Below, in pieces: positions 45,842 to 55,636 of a stretch of 64,000 bases of DNA. This DNA is from Magnetococcus marinus MC-1. Its GTDB lineage: Bacteria; Pseudomonadota; Magnetococcia; Magnetococcales; Magnetococcaceae. The translations under genes were made by a program, and so were the position numbers. The stretch lies in NCBI RefSeq assembly GCF_000014865.1, contig NC_008576.1, positions 2,199,501 to 2,263,500 of the forward strand. Direction: 5' to 3'. How positions within the stretch are numbered: the stretch's first letter is position 1; every line of letters starts with the position of its first letter. The notes below the pieces were generated by a model, which had not been told where the DNA came from, made no database searches, and saw only the letters and a list, made by a program, of their open reading frames with translations.

Positions 45842-46238
45842 TTTTTTTTATTTATTACAGCCAAAGAGATCTCTGCACTCAAGAGATAGGCCGTATTTGG
45901 GATTGATAAGCGCTTAGATCAAGCGTCATAGCACCTATTTTTTGGAGTTTCACCCGTTGCGTGCAACAACACTGGAGCGCTGCTTCGCCTAAAATGTAAA
46001 AGGCTTGCCACATTACACCTCCTGATGCATACCGTGCGTTCGGCCTCTTGTTTGGGCAGGCATTGAAATCAGACCCCTGAAAGCCCAAAGGGCGTACTCG
46101 TGAAGTACGCCCTTTGGGTATGAGCCAAAAAAATTTACGAACCAAGCTGGCGTGGTCTTTCACTGTGTGATGGCGAACAAAAAGCGGTGGAAGCTGCTTT
46201 TGCGCATAGCCGCTGTGCTAGAGATCTCTTTACACCGG
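45842..46238. other. Intergenic region, one strong hairpin only
   Basis: About 397 bp between the HD-GYP gene and the small membrane protein. No gene. A perfect 15-bp hairpin (CCCAAAGGGCGTACT with its complement, loop CGTGA) lies at 46084-46118, without a T-run on the plus strand. Confidence 0.5.
46084..46118. terminator. Perfect 15-bp hairpin between convergent genes
   Basis: CCCAAAGGGCGTACT pairs with AGTACGCCCTTTGGG. It sits between the convergent HD-GYP gene and the small membrane protein gene, and probably acts as a terminator or barrier, although the T-run is missing. Confidence 0.6.
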
Positions 46239-46553
46239 TTAACGGTCGATCCGTACTCTGGGCCATGGATCATGCAGGGTAAGCATGCCTTGGAGCTGAT
46301 TTTGGCGGCTCTCATCCAGGTATGCCTGGGTTAGCATCCGTTTTTCAGCAGGGGAGGCCATCATCTTACCATTGGACGAGATTTCCATATCGAAAGCCCC
46401 GCCCATATACATGCCAGCACCAAACAAGGATATAATGCCAAAACCAGCCAGCATATAAACGGCTAACCGGACGCGCAACATTTGCTCCTGTTGCGCTTTT
46501 TCTAGTTTTAAGCGACGTTCTTCATCAATCTGTTTTTGCAGTTCTTCTAACAT
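46239..46553 (-). CDS. Small membrane protein with N-terminal coiled coil, unknown function
   Basis: A 104-residue protein. It has a Lys/Glu/Gln-rich amphipathic helix (MLEELQKQIDEERRLKLEKA), one hydrophobic helix (LAVYMLAGFGIISLFGAGMYM) and a polar, Met-rich C-terminal segment. The layout suits a single-pass membrane protein. CCAGGAGAGGATGGAGCC precedes the ATG at 46553, a strong ribosome-binding region. No family recognised. Confidence 0.65.
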   Translation of the reverse strand: MLEELQKQIDEERRLKLEKAQQEQMLRVRLAVYMLAGFGIISLFGAGMYMGGAFDMEISSNGKMMASPAEKRMLTQAYLDESRQNQLQGMLTLHDPWPRVRIDR

Positions 46554-47162
46554 GGCTCCATCCTCTCCTGGGATCGATTCTGTCAGTTTTTTCTATACTA
46601 AAGGTGAATTTGTTGTATAATGTCCGGTTATGTTCACTCCATATGTTTAGTGTAACAAAAAGCCTAGCTGCTGTCCACATTCACGGCGCAGCCAGCGTGT
46701 TACACGAGCCTTTGTGCGGTTCTTTTGCCCTTCTTTCCCAACGATGGAATCTCTTATCAAGAGGCTTTGTAAAAGTTCTAAAGGGAGCAAAAACAACCCC
46801 CCATTACACGGCATACGGCAATTATTTCCGTTGCGGTGATATCCGTGTATGTCATTGAAAAAAAGCTATTCTAATGGTCGTTTTAGAAAAAGCTCCCTGG
46901 TATTTTGTGCAACGATCGCTATTGTCATGGGCCTCTTATGTACCAGATTGCATGATCCATTCCCGAATGACGCCCTTTTTGTAAAAGGGCAGTGCTGCGG
47001 CCCCTTCGGATAAATTTAAAGGGTGAAGGGGATTTACAATCAAAACCCTTTTGAACATCTTTGGTCACGTGCAGGAACGCGCTGTGAAAGATTCATGGAT
47101 GGGTGGGGGAATGTGAAAAATAAACCATTTGGTTTGGATTTCCTGGAAATTATATTCGAAAT
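46554..47162. other. Intergenic region upstream of the sRNA candidate, no confident gene
   Basis: About 610 bp. An 84-codon open frame at 46604-46858 lacks a ribosome-binding site and looks random. There are short hairpins, GCCCTTTT/AAAAGGGC at 46971-46990 and an AAACCA/TGGTTT dyad near 47123. Nothing else is supported. Confidence 0.35.
47129..47156 (+). promoter_or_regulatory. Sigma-70-like promoter for the sRNA candidate
   Basis: TTGGTT (47129-47134), a 16-nt spacer and TATATT (47151-47156), giving a predicted start near 47163. No open frame follows before the terminator at 47276-47308. Confidence 0.4.
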
Positions 47163-47308
47163 AGTGGTATAAATGGAGTACAGACCTTTTTGTATCTCTC
47201 AATCCTCATAGGATGGCACCAAGAGATTCAACTTAAACAGAGTTGGCTTTTTGGTGTACGTCTCATACGTTGAGGGGCTTCGAGTCAATGGATTCGGAGC
47301 CTTTTTTT
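47163..47308 (+). ncRNA. Candidate small structured RNA
   Basis: About 146 nt between a sigma-70-like promoter and a perfect Rho-independent terminator (47276-47308, 11-bp stem with two G-U pairs, loop AATG, seven T). Inside are an ATCTCT...AGAGAT helix enclosing an ATCCT-CAT-AGGAT hairpin, and an ACGT-CTCAT-ACGT hairpin. It contains no plausible coding frame. It resembles no RNA family I know (6S, SRP, tmRNA and RNase P are excluded by size and motifs). It faces the VOC pseudogene. Confidence 0.42.
47276..47308 (+). terminator. Rho-independent terminator of the sRNA candidate
   Basis: GGCTTCGAGTC pairs with GATTCGGAGCC (two G-U pairs), loop AATG, followed by TTTTTTT. No annotated plus-strand gene lies directly upstream, which is why an RNA gene is proposed. 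Confidence 0.75.
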
Positions 47309-47367
47309 ATGCTTAAATGCCACCCCCCCCTTTTTTTTCTATCGAACTCTGGTACGAAAACCCCATT

Positions 47368-47820
<453 letters not shown>

Positions 47821-48411
47821 TTCCCCCTCCATGATAAATGTGCGTCAAGCCTAATCCTTATTGGCTAGGCGCGTGCGACCCACACATGCTGCATGGCTCC
47901 TTGCCAAGGGTGTCATGCTGGTAGCCGGGTCCGTTTTTAACCCGACTAAAAGATGCATCAACCGTTTGAATCTGCTTTTGCGTGCGGAGTGGCGGACAAC
48001 GACCCCGTGCATCGAGCGTTTTGGGGCAATCCAGGGTGATCATTCGCCACATTCCCTGCAAAAAAAAGCGAGTGCAAAACGGCCAACATACCGTTTTATG
48101 GCCATTTAAAGGTCGCTTTTGCCGTCATTCGATCCGGCCCTTAAAGAATAGCCTATTGGCCCTAACCGTTATTTCCCGATCGTTTAGCGCAAAAAATGCG
48201 CCTCCGACATGGGTAACCAATGGGCCACCACGCCTCTATAAGCCTGGTTTAAAAACGCATCCACTCTGCGCAAGGATGCTTTTTTTGTCTCAGCATACCG
48301 CCCATGAACGCACCTCGCATGCTTTATAAAATTTATTAACAAATTGTTATCATGGCAATGAATCATAGTAAAAAGGGTTCATTCGTTGGCCCATTAATCC
48401 CTTTGTCTGGG
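47821..48411. other. Divergent intergenic region, no gene seen
   Basis: About 590 bp upstream of the hcp control region. It contains an A/T-rich dyad TAACAA-A-TTGTTA at 48337-48349 just after a TATAAA (48325). No supported open frame. Confidence 0.4.
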
Positions 48412-48425
48412 TTGATGTGTATCAA
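48412..48425 (+). promoter_or_regulatory. FNR/DNR-type box upstream of hcp
   Basis: TTGATGTGTATCAA, a perfect TTGAT-N4-ATCAA palindrome for Crp/Fnr-family regulators. Its centre lies about 112 bp before the hcp start. A TAGGGT at 48442-48447 would fit a -10 element for a class II promoter with the box near -41. Confidence 0.75.
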
Positions 48426-48529
48426 TGGCAAAGGCTCTGGCTAGGGTTAGGCTCTGCAACCTGTTTACAAGAGCAGCGCCAACGGGGCGACTGTTCACCA
48501 ATTTACACGTTGCAATGGGAGTTTTTAAC

Positions 48530-49891
48530 ATGGCGAAGGATGCCAATGCAGTAGATATGTTCTGTTATCAATGTGCAATGAGCGCCCCCAGCGGCTGTGG
48601 CTCTAGCGGACAGACATTGGGTACATGCGGCAAGGATGACACCACCGCGCGCTTACAAGATTTGATGATCTTTGGCCTAAAAGGGCTTGCGGCTTACCGT
48701 GAGCATGCCCGCGAGTTGCAAGCCAATACGCTGGAAATTGATGATGTCATCAACGAAACCCTCTATTTCACCATGACCAACGTTAATTTTAACTTTGATC
48801 ACCACATTGCCCAATTGATGAAGGTGGGCAACGCTGGGGTTAAGGTTATGGATCTACTGAGCGAGGCCCACACTCATAAGCTGGGTGTGCCCACACCGGT
48901 ACAGGTTACGCAAAACCGTGCAGAGGGACATGCCATTTTAGTCTCCGGTCATAACTTGGACATGCTGCAAAAGCTGTTAGTGGCCACTCAAGATCGTGGG
49001 GTGAACATCTATACCCATTCTGAGATGCTGCCTGCCCATGGTTATCCCGAATTAAATAAATTCGCGCATCTAAAGGGTAATATTGGCGGGGCTTGGCACG
49101 ACCAGGGCAAACTGTTTCAACAGTGGCAGGGTCCTATGGTGGTTAACACCAACTGTATTGCGCCATTACGTAAGGATGCCAACTATTTGGAGCGTCTATA
49201 TGGCTACAAAATGGTTGGGGTTGAGGGTATTCAAGAGATCAAGGACGATGATTTTGAACCCCTCATTCAACAGGCTTTGACGCTGCCAGTGGTGGATGGT
49301 TTTGTTGCCGAGAGCACCATCACCACGGGGCACCACTACAAAACCTTGTTGACCTTAGCCCCAGCGGTGGTAGAGGCGGTCAAAGAGGGTAAAATTCGCC
49401 AGTTCTTTGTGATTGCCGGCTGTGATGCCCCAGGTAGTGGCGGCGACTATTATCGCCAAATGGCCCAAGCCCTGCCCAGTGATTGTGTCATTCTGACCTC
49501 CAGTTGTGGCAAGTTTCGTTTTAACGATCTCGATTTTGGTAACGTGCCTGGAACCTCGATTCCCCGTTATCTGGATCTTGGCCAATGCAACGATAGCAAC
49601 GGTGCGGTGCATATTGCGTTAGCCCTCAGTGCGGCACTGGATACCCCGGTTAACGAACTTCCCGTATCCATCGTGCTTAGCTGGATGGAGCAAAAGGCGG
49701 TGATCATTCTGCTGGCCCTCTTCAGCTTGGGCATACAGAACATTACCATTGGTCCGAAGGCCCCCCAGTTTGTCAATGATGGCATCCTGGAATTCTTGGT
49801 GCAGCAATTTAACCTCAAATTGACCACCGATGCGGCCAGTGATCTGCAACAGTTGCTGTTGCCAGAAGCCAAGGAAGCCAAGGTTGCCTAA
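48530..49891 (+). CDS. hcp: Hybrid cluster protein (hydroxylamine reductase / NO-detoxification)
   Basis: A 453-residue hybrid-cluster protein. The N-terminal cluster cysteines are Cys12, Cys15, Cys23 and Cys33 (MFCYQCAMSAPSGCG...GTCGK). Hybrid-cluster ligands are recognisable: His in VSGHNLDM, Glu in HSEMLPAHGYPEL, Cys in VVNTNCIAP, Cys in IAGCDAPGSGGDYY, Cys in TSSCGKFRF, Cys in LGQCNDSNGA and Glu/Lys in WMEQKAV. It reduces hydroxylamine or NO in nitrosative-stress defence. It is shorter than the about 540-residue class I/II proteins, as in class III. ATG 48530 has GGGAG 8 nt upstream. The upstream FNR-type box supports anaerobic or NO control. No Hcr reductase is adjacent. Confidence 0.94.
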   Translation: MAKDANAVDMFCYQCAMSAPSGCGSSGQTLGTCGKDDTTARLQDLMIFGLKGLAAYREHARELQANTLEIDDVINETLYFTMTNVNFNFDHHIAQLMKVGNAGVKVMDLLSEAHTHKLGVPTPVQVTQNRAEGHAILVSGHNLDMLQKLLVATQDRGVNIYTHSEMLPAHGYPELNKFAHLKGNIGGAWHDQGKLFQQWQGPMVVNTNCIAPLRKDANYLERLYGYKMVGVEGIQEIKDDDFEPLIQQALTLPVVDGFVAESTITTGHHYKTLLTLAPAVVEAVKEGKIRQFFVIAGCDAPGSGGDYYRQMAQALPSDCVILTSSCGKFRFNDLDFGNVPGTSIPRYLDLGQCNDSNGAVHIALALSAALDTPVNELPVSIVLSWMEQKAVIILLALFSLGIQNITIGPKAPQFVNDGILEFLVQQFNLKLTTDAASDLQQLLLPEAKEAKVA

Positions 49892-49917
49892 GGGTTAACC
49901 CACAACCTCCCATGTAA

Positions 49918-49950
49918 CAGGCCCACTCGCTATGCGGAGTGGGCCTGTTT
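49918..49950 (+). terminator. Terminator after hcp
   Basis: An 11-bp stem CAGGCCCACTC/GAGTGGGCCTG with the T-rich end TTT. It lies 26 bp after the hcp stop and before the convergent RND operon. Confidence 0.8.
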
Positions 49951-49982
49951 GCATTGCGCGGCTTACACAACCTTCGACGTCA

Positions 49983-52900
49983 TTAACCCATTAGCTTACG
50001 ACGCATGAGGCCATAGTAGAGGATGGGGATCACCCACAAAGTTAAAATGGTTGAGATCAAGATGCCAAAGATAAGCGAGATCGCCAAACCACCAAAGATG
50101 GGATCATCCAGAATAAACAGCGCCCCCAACATGGCGGCCAAACCGGTCAACACAATGGGTTTGGAACGCACGCTACCCGCTTGGATAACCGCCTCTTTAA
50201 AGGGTATTCCCGACTGGATCTGTTCGTTGATAAAATCCACCAGGAGGATCGAGTTACGCACAATAATACCCGCCAGAGCGATCATGCCAATCATGGAGGT
50301 GGCCGTAAATTGTACCCCCAACAGGGCATGTCCTGGCATCACACCGATCACGGTTAAGGGAATGGGTGCCATGATAATCAGAGGGGTCAGGTAGGATTTA
50401 AACTGCGCGACCACCAGCAGATAGATCATGATCAAACCCACGCCATAGGCGATCCCCATATCGCGAAAGGTTTCGTAGGTGATTTGCCACTCACCATCCC
50501 ATTTGATGCCATATTCAAAGGGGTCCTCGGGTTGATGGATAAAATATTGCTCAATGGGCGGACTGTTTTCACCATCCCAGTTGGGTTGTTTCAGCCGTTC
50601 CACCATGGTGAGCATGCCATAAAGGGGGCTATCCAGCGTACCCGCCATATCACCGGTTACGGTGGAGTGGGCAATGAGGTCTTTATGGTCAATGCTCTTT
50701 TCATAGACCCCCTCCTGAACCGTAACCACCTCAGAGAGGGTTACCAACGTGCCCAAGGAGGAGGGTACTTGTAAGCCCAGGAGCGCCTCCATCTCGGCCC
50801 GATCCGCCGCAGGTAGATGGAGCCGAATCGGGATGGGATATTTGGCCGAGTCGGTGTGGATAAAGGAGAGATCCTCACCCTCAATCGCCATAGACAGCGC
50901 CTGCGCCACACTCTGCTGACTTACCCCCAGCAGGCTGGCCCGTTGCCGGTCAACATGCAGAATATACCGTAGTGCTGGGGCTTCGATGCTGCTATCGACA
51001 TCCACAATATCGGGGGTGGTGTTAAAAAGTTTCTCAATTTTTTTGGCCAATTTTTGGCGTCCCTCGACACTGGGTCCATAGATCTCAGCTACCAATGGGG
51101 CTTGTACCGGCGGTCCTGGTGGTACCTCGACGATTTTAACCACAGCGGCATAGGGTGCCGCCGTGGTTTGCAGGGCGCTACGTACCGCTAGGGCAACCTC
51201 GTGGCTCTTACGTTGGCGTTGGGTTTTATCCACCAAATTGACTTGAATTTCGCCTAAGTGGGGTGCTTGGCGTAGGTAGTATTGGCGCACCAGACCGTTA
51301 AAGCCCACGGGTGCAGCCGTGCCTGCATAGACCTGATAGTTGGCTACTTCGGGGACCTGAGCCAACTGTTTGCCCAAGGCATCCAGCAGTCGGGCTGTCT
51401 GTTCTAAGGCTGTTCCTTCAGGCAGATCCACCATGACTTGAAATTCTGACTTATTGTCAAAGGGCAACATTTTTAAGACCACCTGTTTGGCAGGTATCAG
51501 GGCAAGGGAACCGACAATCAGCAGGAGAATGCCCCCCCCAAGCAGGAGATAGTTGCGGCGTGCCCCGTGGTCTCGCAAAAAGGGGGTATAGAGCGCACCA
51601 AACAGCCGTTCTAAACGCCCCCTATGCGCCACCACCGGGGTGGTGGCAGGGTGTCGGGCTGTTGCACCGGTCTGTATAAGCTGCTTGGCGTGTACACTAC
51701 GCAGGCCGTGATAAGCCAACCATGGCGTAATCACAAATGCCACCAACAGGGAGATTAACATACCGGTGCTGGCGTTAATGGGGATCGGGCTCATATAGGG
51801 ACCCATCAAGCCCGTGACAAAGGCCATCGGCAGCAGAGCGGCAATGACGGTGAAGGTTGCTAGAATGGTCGGTCCACCGACCTCATCCACCGCGCGGGGA
51901 ATAATCTCCAACAGGGAACGGCTTTGTCGATGCATATGCCGATGAATATTTTCTACCACCACAATGGCGTCATCCACCAAAATTCCGATGGAAAAGATCA
52001 GTGCAAACAGCGAGACCCGATTAAGGGTAAAACCCCATACCCAACTGGCAAACAGGGTTAGTGCCAGGGTTAAAATGACCGCTAACCCCACAATAATGGC
52101 CTCGCGCCAACCCATGGTCAGCAGCACCAGCAGCACCACAAAAAAGGTGGCAAAGGCCAATTTACCAATCAGTTTATGGGCCTTGCTCTCGGCGGTGTGA
52201 CCATAATTGCGGGTCACCGTAAAGTTAACCCCTTGGGGGATGATAAAGGCGCGCATATGCTCCATGCGAGCAATCACCCGTTTGGCCACATCCGAGGCGT
52301 TGACGCCGGGTTTTTTGGCCACCGCCAGTGTGACCGAGGGGGCCTGTGCTACCCGATCCTGTGTGCTTGCCCCAGGACCGGAGCCGTACCACACATAGCG
52401 AGTGGGCTCTTGTGGCCCCATCGCCACATCGGCGACATCCCGCAGAAAAACCGGACTACCTTCACGCAGTCCGATGACCACACCGGCAACATCTTCGGCA
52501 GAGTGCAGATAGTTACCAATTTGCACGGGTATGGCGTGATTATCGGCAACCATGCCCTGGGCGCGGGTAACTTGATTGTTGGCGCTAAGCGATGCTTGCA
52601 GTTGGGTGATGGAAAAACCGTGACCGGCCATGCGCACCGGGTCTAACGTAACCTGCACCACCCGCCGTGAAGCGCCCACGGTATAAATATCGCGGGTACC
52701 AGGAATGCGTTTCAACTCGGCTTCCAAAGCGTGGGAGATGCGGGTAAGTTCTTCTCGCCCCACGTTTTCATCTTGTGACCAGAGAGAGAAGGTGACAATG
52801 GGTACATCGTCAATGCCTTTGGGTTTAACCAAGGGTTGCCCCACCCCCAGATTGGCGGGTAGAAAATCCTGATTGGAAAATACCGCGTTGTAGAGGCGCA

Positions 52901-53237
52901 AAATGGCCGCATTACGATCCTCCCCCACGCGGTAGCGAACGGTTAAGACCGCCTGTCCGGGCATGGATTGGGCGTAAACATGTTTAACCCCTTCGACTTC
53001 ACTGAGTACCTGCTCGGCAGGTATGGCCACCAACTGCTCGACCTCGTGGGCGGTGGCCCCGGGAAAGGGAATGAAAATATTGACAAACGTTACCGATATT
53101 TGAGGCTCTTCCTCTTGTGGGGTAATGGCGACGGCAAACAGCCCCAGCAGTAACCCCACCAGTGCCAGCAGGGGGGTGATTTCTGAGTTTTGAAACATGG
53201 CTGCAATGCGCCCAGAGATGTGTAGGCGTTCACTCAT
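49983..53237 (-). CDS. RND-family efflux transporter permease (inner membrane)
   Basis: A 1084-residue RND pump. TM1 (ITPLLALVGLLLGLFAVAI), the conserved PFPGATAHEVEQLVAIPAEQ, the proton-relay Asp pair in ILVDDAIVVVENI, and the late MAPIPLTVIGVMPGHALLG and GIIVRNSILLVDFINEQ are all present. It drives proton-coupled drug or metal export. ATG 53237 (MSERLHISGRIAAMF) overlaps the adaptor gene by 8 bp. No outer-membrane factor is in the window. Substrate class cannot be decided from sequence. Confidence 0.93.
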   Translation of the reverse strand: MSERLHISGRIAAMFQNSEITPLLALVGLLLGLFAVAITPQEEEPQISVTFVNIFIPFPGATAHEVEQLVAIPAEQVLSEVEGVKHVYAQSMPGQAVLTVRYRVGEDRNAAILRLYNAVFSNQDFLPANLGVGQPLVKPKGIDDVPIVTFSLWSQDENVGREELTRISHALEAELKRIPGTRDIYTVGASRRVVQVTLDPVRMAGHGFSITQLQASLSANNQVTRAQGMVADNHAIPVQIGNYLHSAEDVAGVVIGLREGSPVFLRDVADVAMGPQEPTRYVWYGSGPGASTQDRVAQAPSVTLAVAKKPGVNASDVAKRVIARMEHMRAFIIPQGVNFTVTRNYGHTAESKAHKLIGKLAFATFFVVLLVLLTMGWREAIIVGLAVILTLALTLFASWVWGFTLNRVSLFALIFSIGILVDDAIVVVENIHRHMHRQSRSLLEIIPRAVDEVGGPTILATFTVIAALLPMAFVTGLMGPYMSPIPINASTGMLISLLVAFVITPWLAYHGLRSVHAKQLIQTGATARHPATTPVVAHRGRLERLFGALYTPFLRDHGARRNYLLLGGGILLLIVGSLALIPAKQVVLKMLPFDNKSEFQVMVDLPEGTALEQTARLLDALGKQLAQVPEVANYQVYAGTAAPVGFNGLVRQYYLRQAPHLGEIQVNLVDKTQRQRKSHEVALAVRSALQTTAAPYAAVVKIVEVPPGPPVQAPLVAEIYGPSVEGRQKLAKKIEKLFNTTPDIVDVDSSIEAPALRYILHVDRQRASLLGVSQQSVAQALSMAIEGEDLSFIHTDSAKYPIPIRLHLPAADRAEMEALLGLQVPSSLGTLVTLSEVVTVQEGVYEKSIDHKDLIAHSTVTGDMAGTLDSPLYGMLTMVERLKQPNWDGENSPPIEQYFIHQPEDPFEYGIKWDGEWQITYETFRDMGIAYGVGLIMIYLLVVAQFKSYLTPLIIMAPIPLTVIGVMPGHALLGVQFTATSMIGMIALAGIIVRNSILLVDFINEQIQSGIPFKEAVIQAGSVRSKPIVLTGLAAMLGALFILDDPIFGGLAISLIFGILISTILTLWVIPILYYGLMRRKLMG

Positions 53238-54288
53238 GATAAGCCTCCATACTGGGCAGCTGGGCACGCGCTTGTTGCCCCGCCAACACGGGATCCACGG
53301 CGACCTGCTCACCGCTCTCAAGTCCGGCCAGCACCTCGATCAAATCTGCATAGGTTCGCCCGGTGCGTAGATGCCGCAACGAGACATGGCCGCCACCGTC
53401 CACCACATAGGCTGCCGTTACTTCGCTACGTGTGACAACGCTCGGCACGGGAATTAATACCCGCTGTTTGCTCCCGGTGACAAACTGCACCCGCACCAGG
53501 GCACCGGGGTAAAGGTTGTCGAGTCCCTCGGGCAGGTGTAACCGTACCCCATAGGCATGACTGGCTGCGTGGGCATAGGGGAAAAAGGTGATATCCTTGG
53601 GGGTGACTTGACGACCATCGGCCAGTTTAATGGCCATTTCATTAAAGCGGCGCACGGCAGCAATGCGACTTTGTGGCACCATAACATGGACCCGCAAGGC
53701 ATCCAGTGAAATGCCTGTAAAAAGCGCTTGGCCAGCTTGGGCATTTTCACCAGGATCCACATGCCGTTTAAGCATGTATCCTGAATAAGGGGAGCGCACG
53801 ACATGATCCTCTTGTTTATCCAGGGCGATGGTTAGTCCAGCGTTAGCCAACTCTAATTGAGCCTTGGCCGCTTTTAGGGCGGACTCTGTTTGGTCCATTT
53901 TGGCACTGCTGACCACCTTTTTTTCCAACAATTGCACGGAACGGTCATAACTGTTTTGTGCTTCCGTCAGTTGCGCTTTGGCTTGGGCGACGGAGGCACG
54001 GGCTTGGGCGATTTCGGCCTGATTACGCTGATTTTTAAAGCGTAGTAGCACATCCCCTTTATGTACATAATCGTTAACGTCAAAGTTTAATTCTATGATT
54101 TCACCGGATGTTTTCGCCGTTATGGTGGCTTGGTTTTCGGCCTCTACCACACCATCGAGTGTCAACCATACGGGGAGTTCTCGGTTTATGGCCGGGGTTG
54201 TGACTAAGCTGGCGGCCTGTAGTGAGCAAACGGGCAGCATGAGTAACAGATAAAACAGCGGTAATGATGGCTTATAGAATCTGCGCAT
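53230..54288 (-). CDS. RND efflux periplasmic adaptor (HlyD/MFP family)
   Basis: A 352-residue membrane fusion protein. The signal sequence (PLFYLLLMLPVCSLQAAS) is followed by a lipoyl/barrel-sandwich motif (GEIIELNFDVNDYVHKGDVLL), a coiled-coil hairpin (QAEIAQARASVAQAKAQLTEAQ ... LKAAKAQLELANAG) and a C-terminal beta-barrel (VVRSPYSGYMLKRHVDPGE). It bridges the RND pump to an outer-membrane channel. It is translated before the pump, with an 8-bp overlap. ATG 54288. Confidence 0.9.
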   Translation of the reverse strand: MRRFYKPSLPLFYLLLMLPVCSLQAASLVTTPAINRELPVWLTLDGVVEAENQATITAKTSGEIIELNFDVNDYVHKGDVLLRFKNQRNQAEIAQARASVAQAKAQLTEAQNSYDRSVQLLEKKVVSSAKMDQTESALKAAKAQLELANAGLTIALDKQEDHVVRSPYSGYMLKRHVDPGENAQAGQALFTGISLDALRVHVMVPQSRIAAVRRFNEMAIKLADGRQVTPKDITFFPYAHAASHAYGVRLHLPEGLDNLYPGALVRVQFVTGSKQRVLIPVPSVVTRSEVTAAYVVDGGGHVSLRHLRTGRTYADLIEVLAGLESGEQVAVDPVLAGQQARAQLPSMEAYHE

Positions 54289-54718
54289 CGGTGTATCTCT
54301 CCTAAGAAAAAAGAGGCATAAACCCTCTTTGGGTAAATGAAACAGAATAGAAAAAACGCTACGAATACGTTACATCTATTTGAATCTTAACGTTTTTAAC
54401 ATTTAGTTAGAGAGGGGGTTGAAGGAAATGTTCAACCAGATCTCAAATTTTATGCGGTCGTCAGAGCGTTGCGAGATGCTTGAGCAGCACAATCCTGCAA
54501 AAAGATTTTCAACTCGGGTTTTTAACAAGCGCACAGCAAGCAGATATTGTAGAATAAATTACACGCTATTGAATATATCGTTCAAATAAAACAAAATTAT
54601 TTGTCGATAAAATCATTAAAAACAGGTGTCATAGCGTGGGGTCGTCTACCCGACTGGCCCCGCTTGTCTGCGCCTTTGGAGGGCGTTACCGCCTTAAATG
54701 CAGGGGGTTGCTTTGTCT
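54289..54718. other. Divergent intergenic region, no gene seen
   Basis: About 430 bp between the RND adaptor and the PhnD-like lipoprotein. AT-rich at 54530-54620. No supported open frame; promoters for both directions presumed. Confidence 0.4.
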
Positions 54719-55636
54719 ATGAGGGTTCGCAAAGTTCTGCAAAAATGCATACTCCTCGTTACGCTCACACTGTTTGGTTGTCAAGATGAGCGGCAGGGGG
54801 AGTATACCCCTCTCTTTAGTGATACGCCGACTCAACACACCCAACGCTATATTTTTGGTGTTCACCCCCTGCATAATCCAGAGCGACTGTTTGCCATCTA
54901 TCAACCCTTGGTGGATTATCTTAATCTTCATTTGCATGGGGTCCGCATTATTTTGGAAGCGTCGCGTAACTACGCCGCTTACGATAAAAAATTGTTTGCC
55001 GGATATTTTCACATGGCCTTGCCCAACCCCTATCAAACGGTGACCGCTCTGGAAAAGGGCTATCGGGTGTTTGGTAAAATGGGCGATGATCATAACTTTC
55101 GCGGCATCTTACTGGTGCGTAAAGATAAAAATATACGGCACGTAACCGATCTCAAAGGCCAAGTGGTAAGCTATCCAGCCCCCACAGCGTTGGCGGCCAC
55201 CATGCTTCCTCAGTGGTTTTTGCATACCCATGGCGTGGATGTTCTACGCGACATCCAAAATCGCTATGTGGGCTCTCAGGAATCATCCATTATGAATGTC
55301 TATTTGGGCGAAAGCATAGCAGGGGCAACATGGCCCCCGCCTTGGCGAGCCTTTGCCAAGGAACGCCCGGAAATTGCCCAAGAGTTGGAGGTCAAATGGT
55401 CAACCATGGAGCTACCCAACAACGGTCTTGTGATGCGCGACGATGTTCCCGCTGCCTTTGAGCAGCAGATAGCTCTGTTGATCTTTGCCTTGCACACCCA
55501 TGCCGAAGGTAAGGCCATTCTCGCCCCAATGGAACTTTCGCGGTTTGAACCTGCGGTTGCGGAGACCTATCGCCCTGTACAAGCCTTTCTCCAGCGGTTT
55601 GAGGCTGAGGTGCGTCCCATTAGGGAGTCACCGTAA
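54719..55636 (+). CDS. PhnD-like periplasmic substrate-binding lipoprotein
   Basis: A 305-residue lipoprotein. The lipobox LTLFGC gives Cys at about residue 21. The mature part is a type 2 periplasmic binding protein of the phosphate/phosphonate PhnD class: [29 protein letters not shown] at the start, and [42 protein letters not shown] in the centre. The stop and the kinase start overlap as TAATG at 55636, so the binding protein is probably the ligand sensor of the kinase rather than a transporter component; no ABC ATPase or permease is adjacent. ATG 54719 with GGGGG about 11 nt upstream. Confidence 0.82.
   Translation: MRVRKVLQKCILLVTLTLFGCQDERQGEYTPLFSDTPTQHTQRYIFGVHPLHNPERLFAIYQPLVDYLNLHLHGVRIILEASRNYAAYDKKLFAGYFHMALPNPYQTVTALEKGYRVFGKMGDDHNFRGILLVRKDKNIRHVTDLKGQVVSYPAPTALAATMLPQWFLHTHGVDVLRDIQNRYVGSQESSIMNVYLGESIAGATWPPPWRAFAKERPEIAQELEVKWSTMELPNNGLVMRDDVPAAFEQQIALLIFALHTHAEGKAILAPMELSRFEPAVAETYRPVQAFLQRFEAEVRPIRESP

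Noticed and set aside
46604-46858. 84-codon open frame in the 46.6-47.2 kb gap
   Set aside because: No ribosome-binding site and no domain or composition typical of a protein. Probably chance.
47163-47308. tRNA or 6S RNA in the sRNA candidate
   Set aside because: No TTCGAAT-type T-loop in a cloverleaf, no CCA context, and no single long bulged hairpin as in 6S.
48425-48529. Upstream start at 48425 for hcp
   Set aside because: It lies on the FNR-type box and would put basic residues before the family's usual N-terminus; ATG 48530 has GGGAG and matches known Hcp starts.
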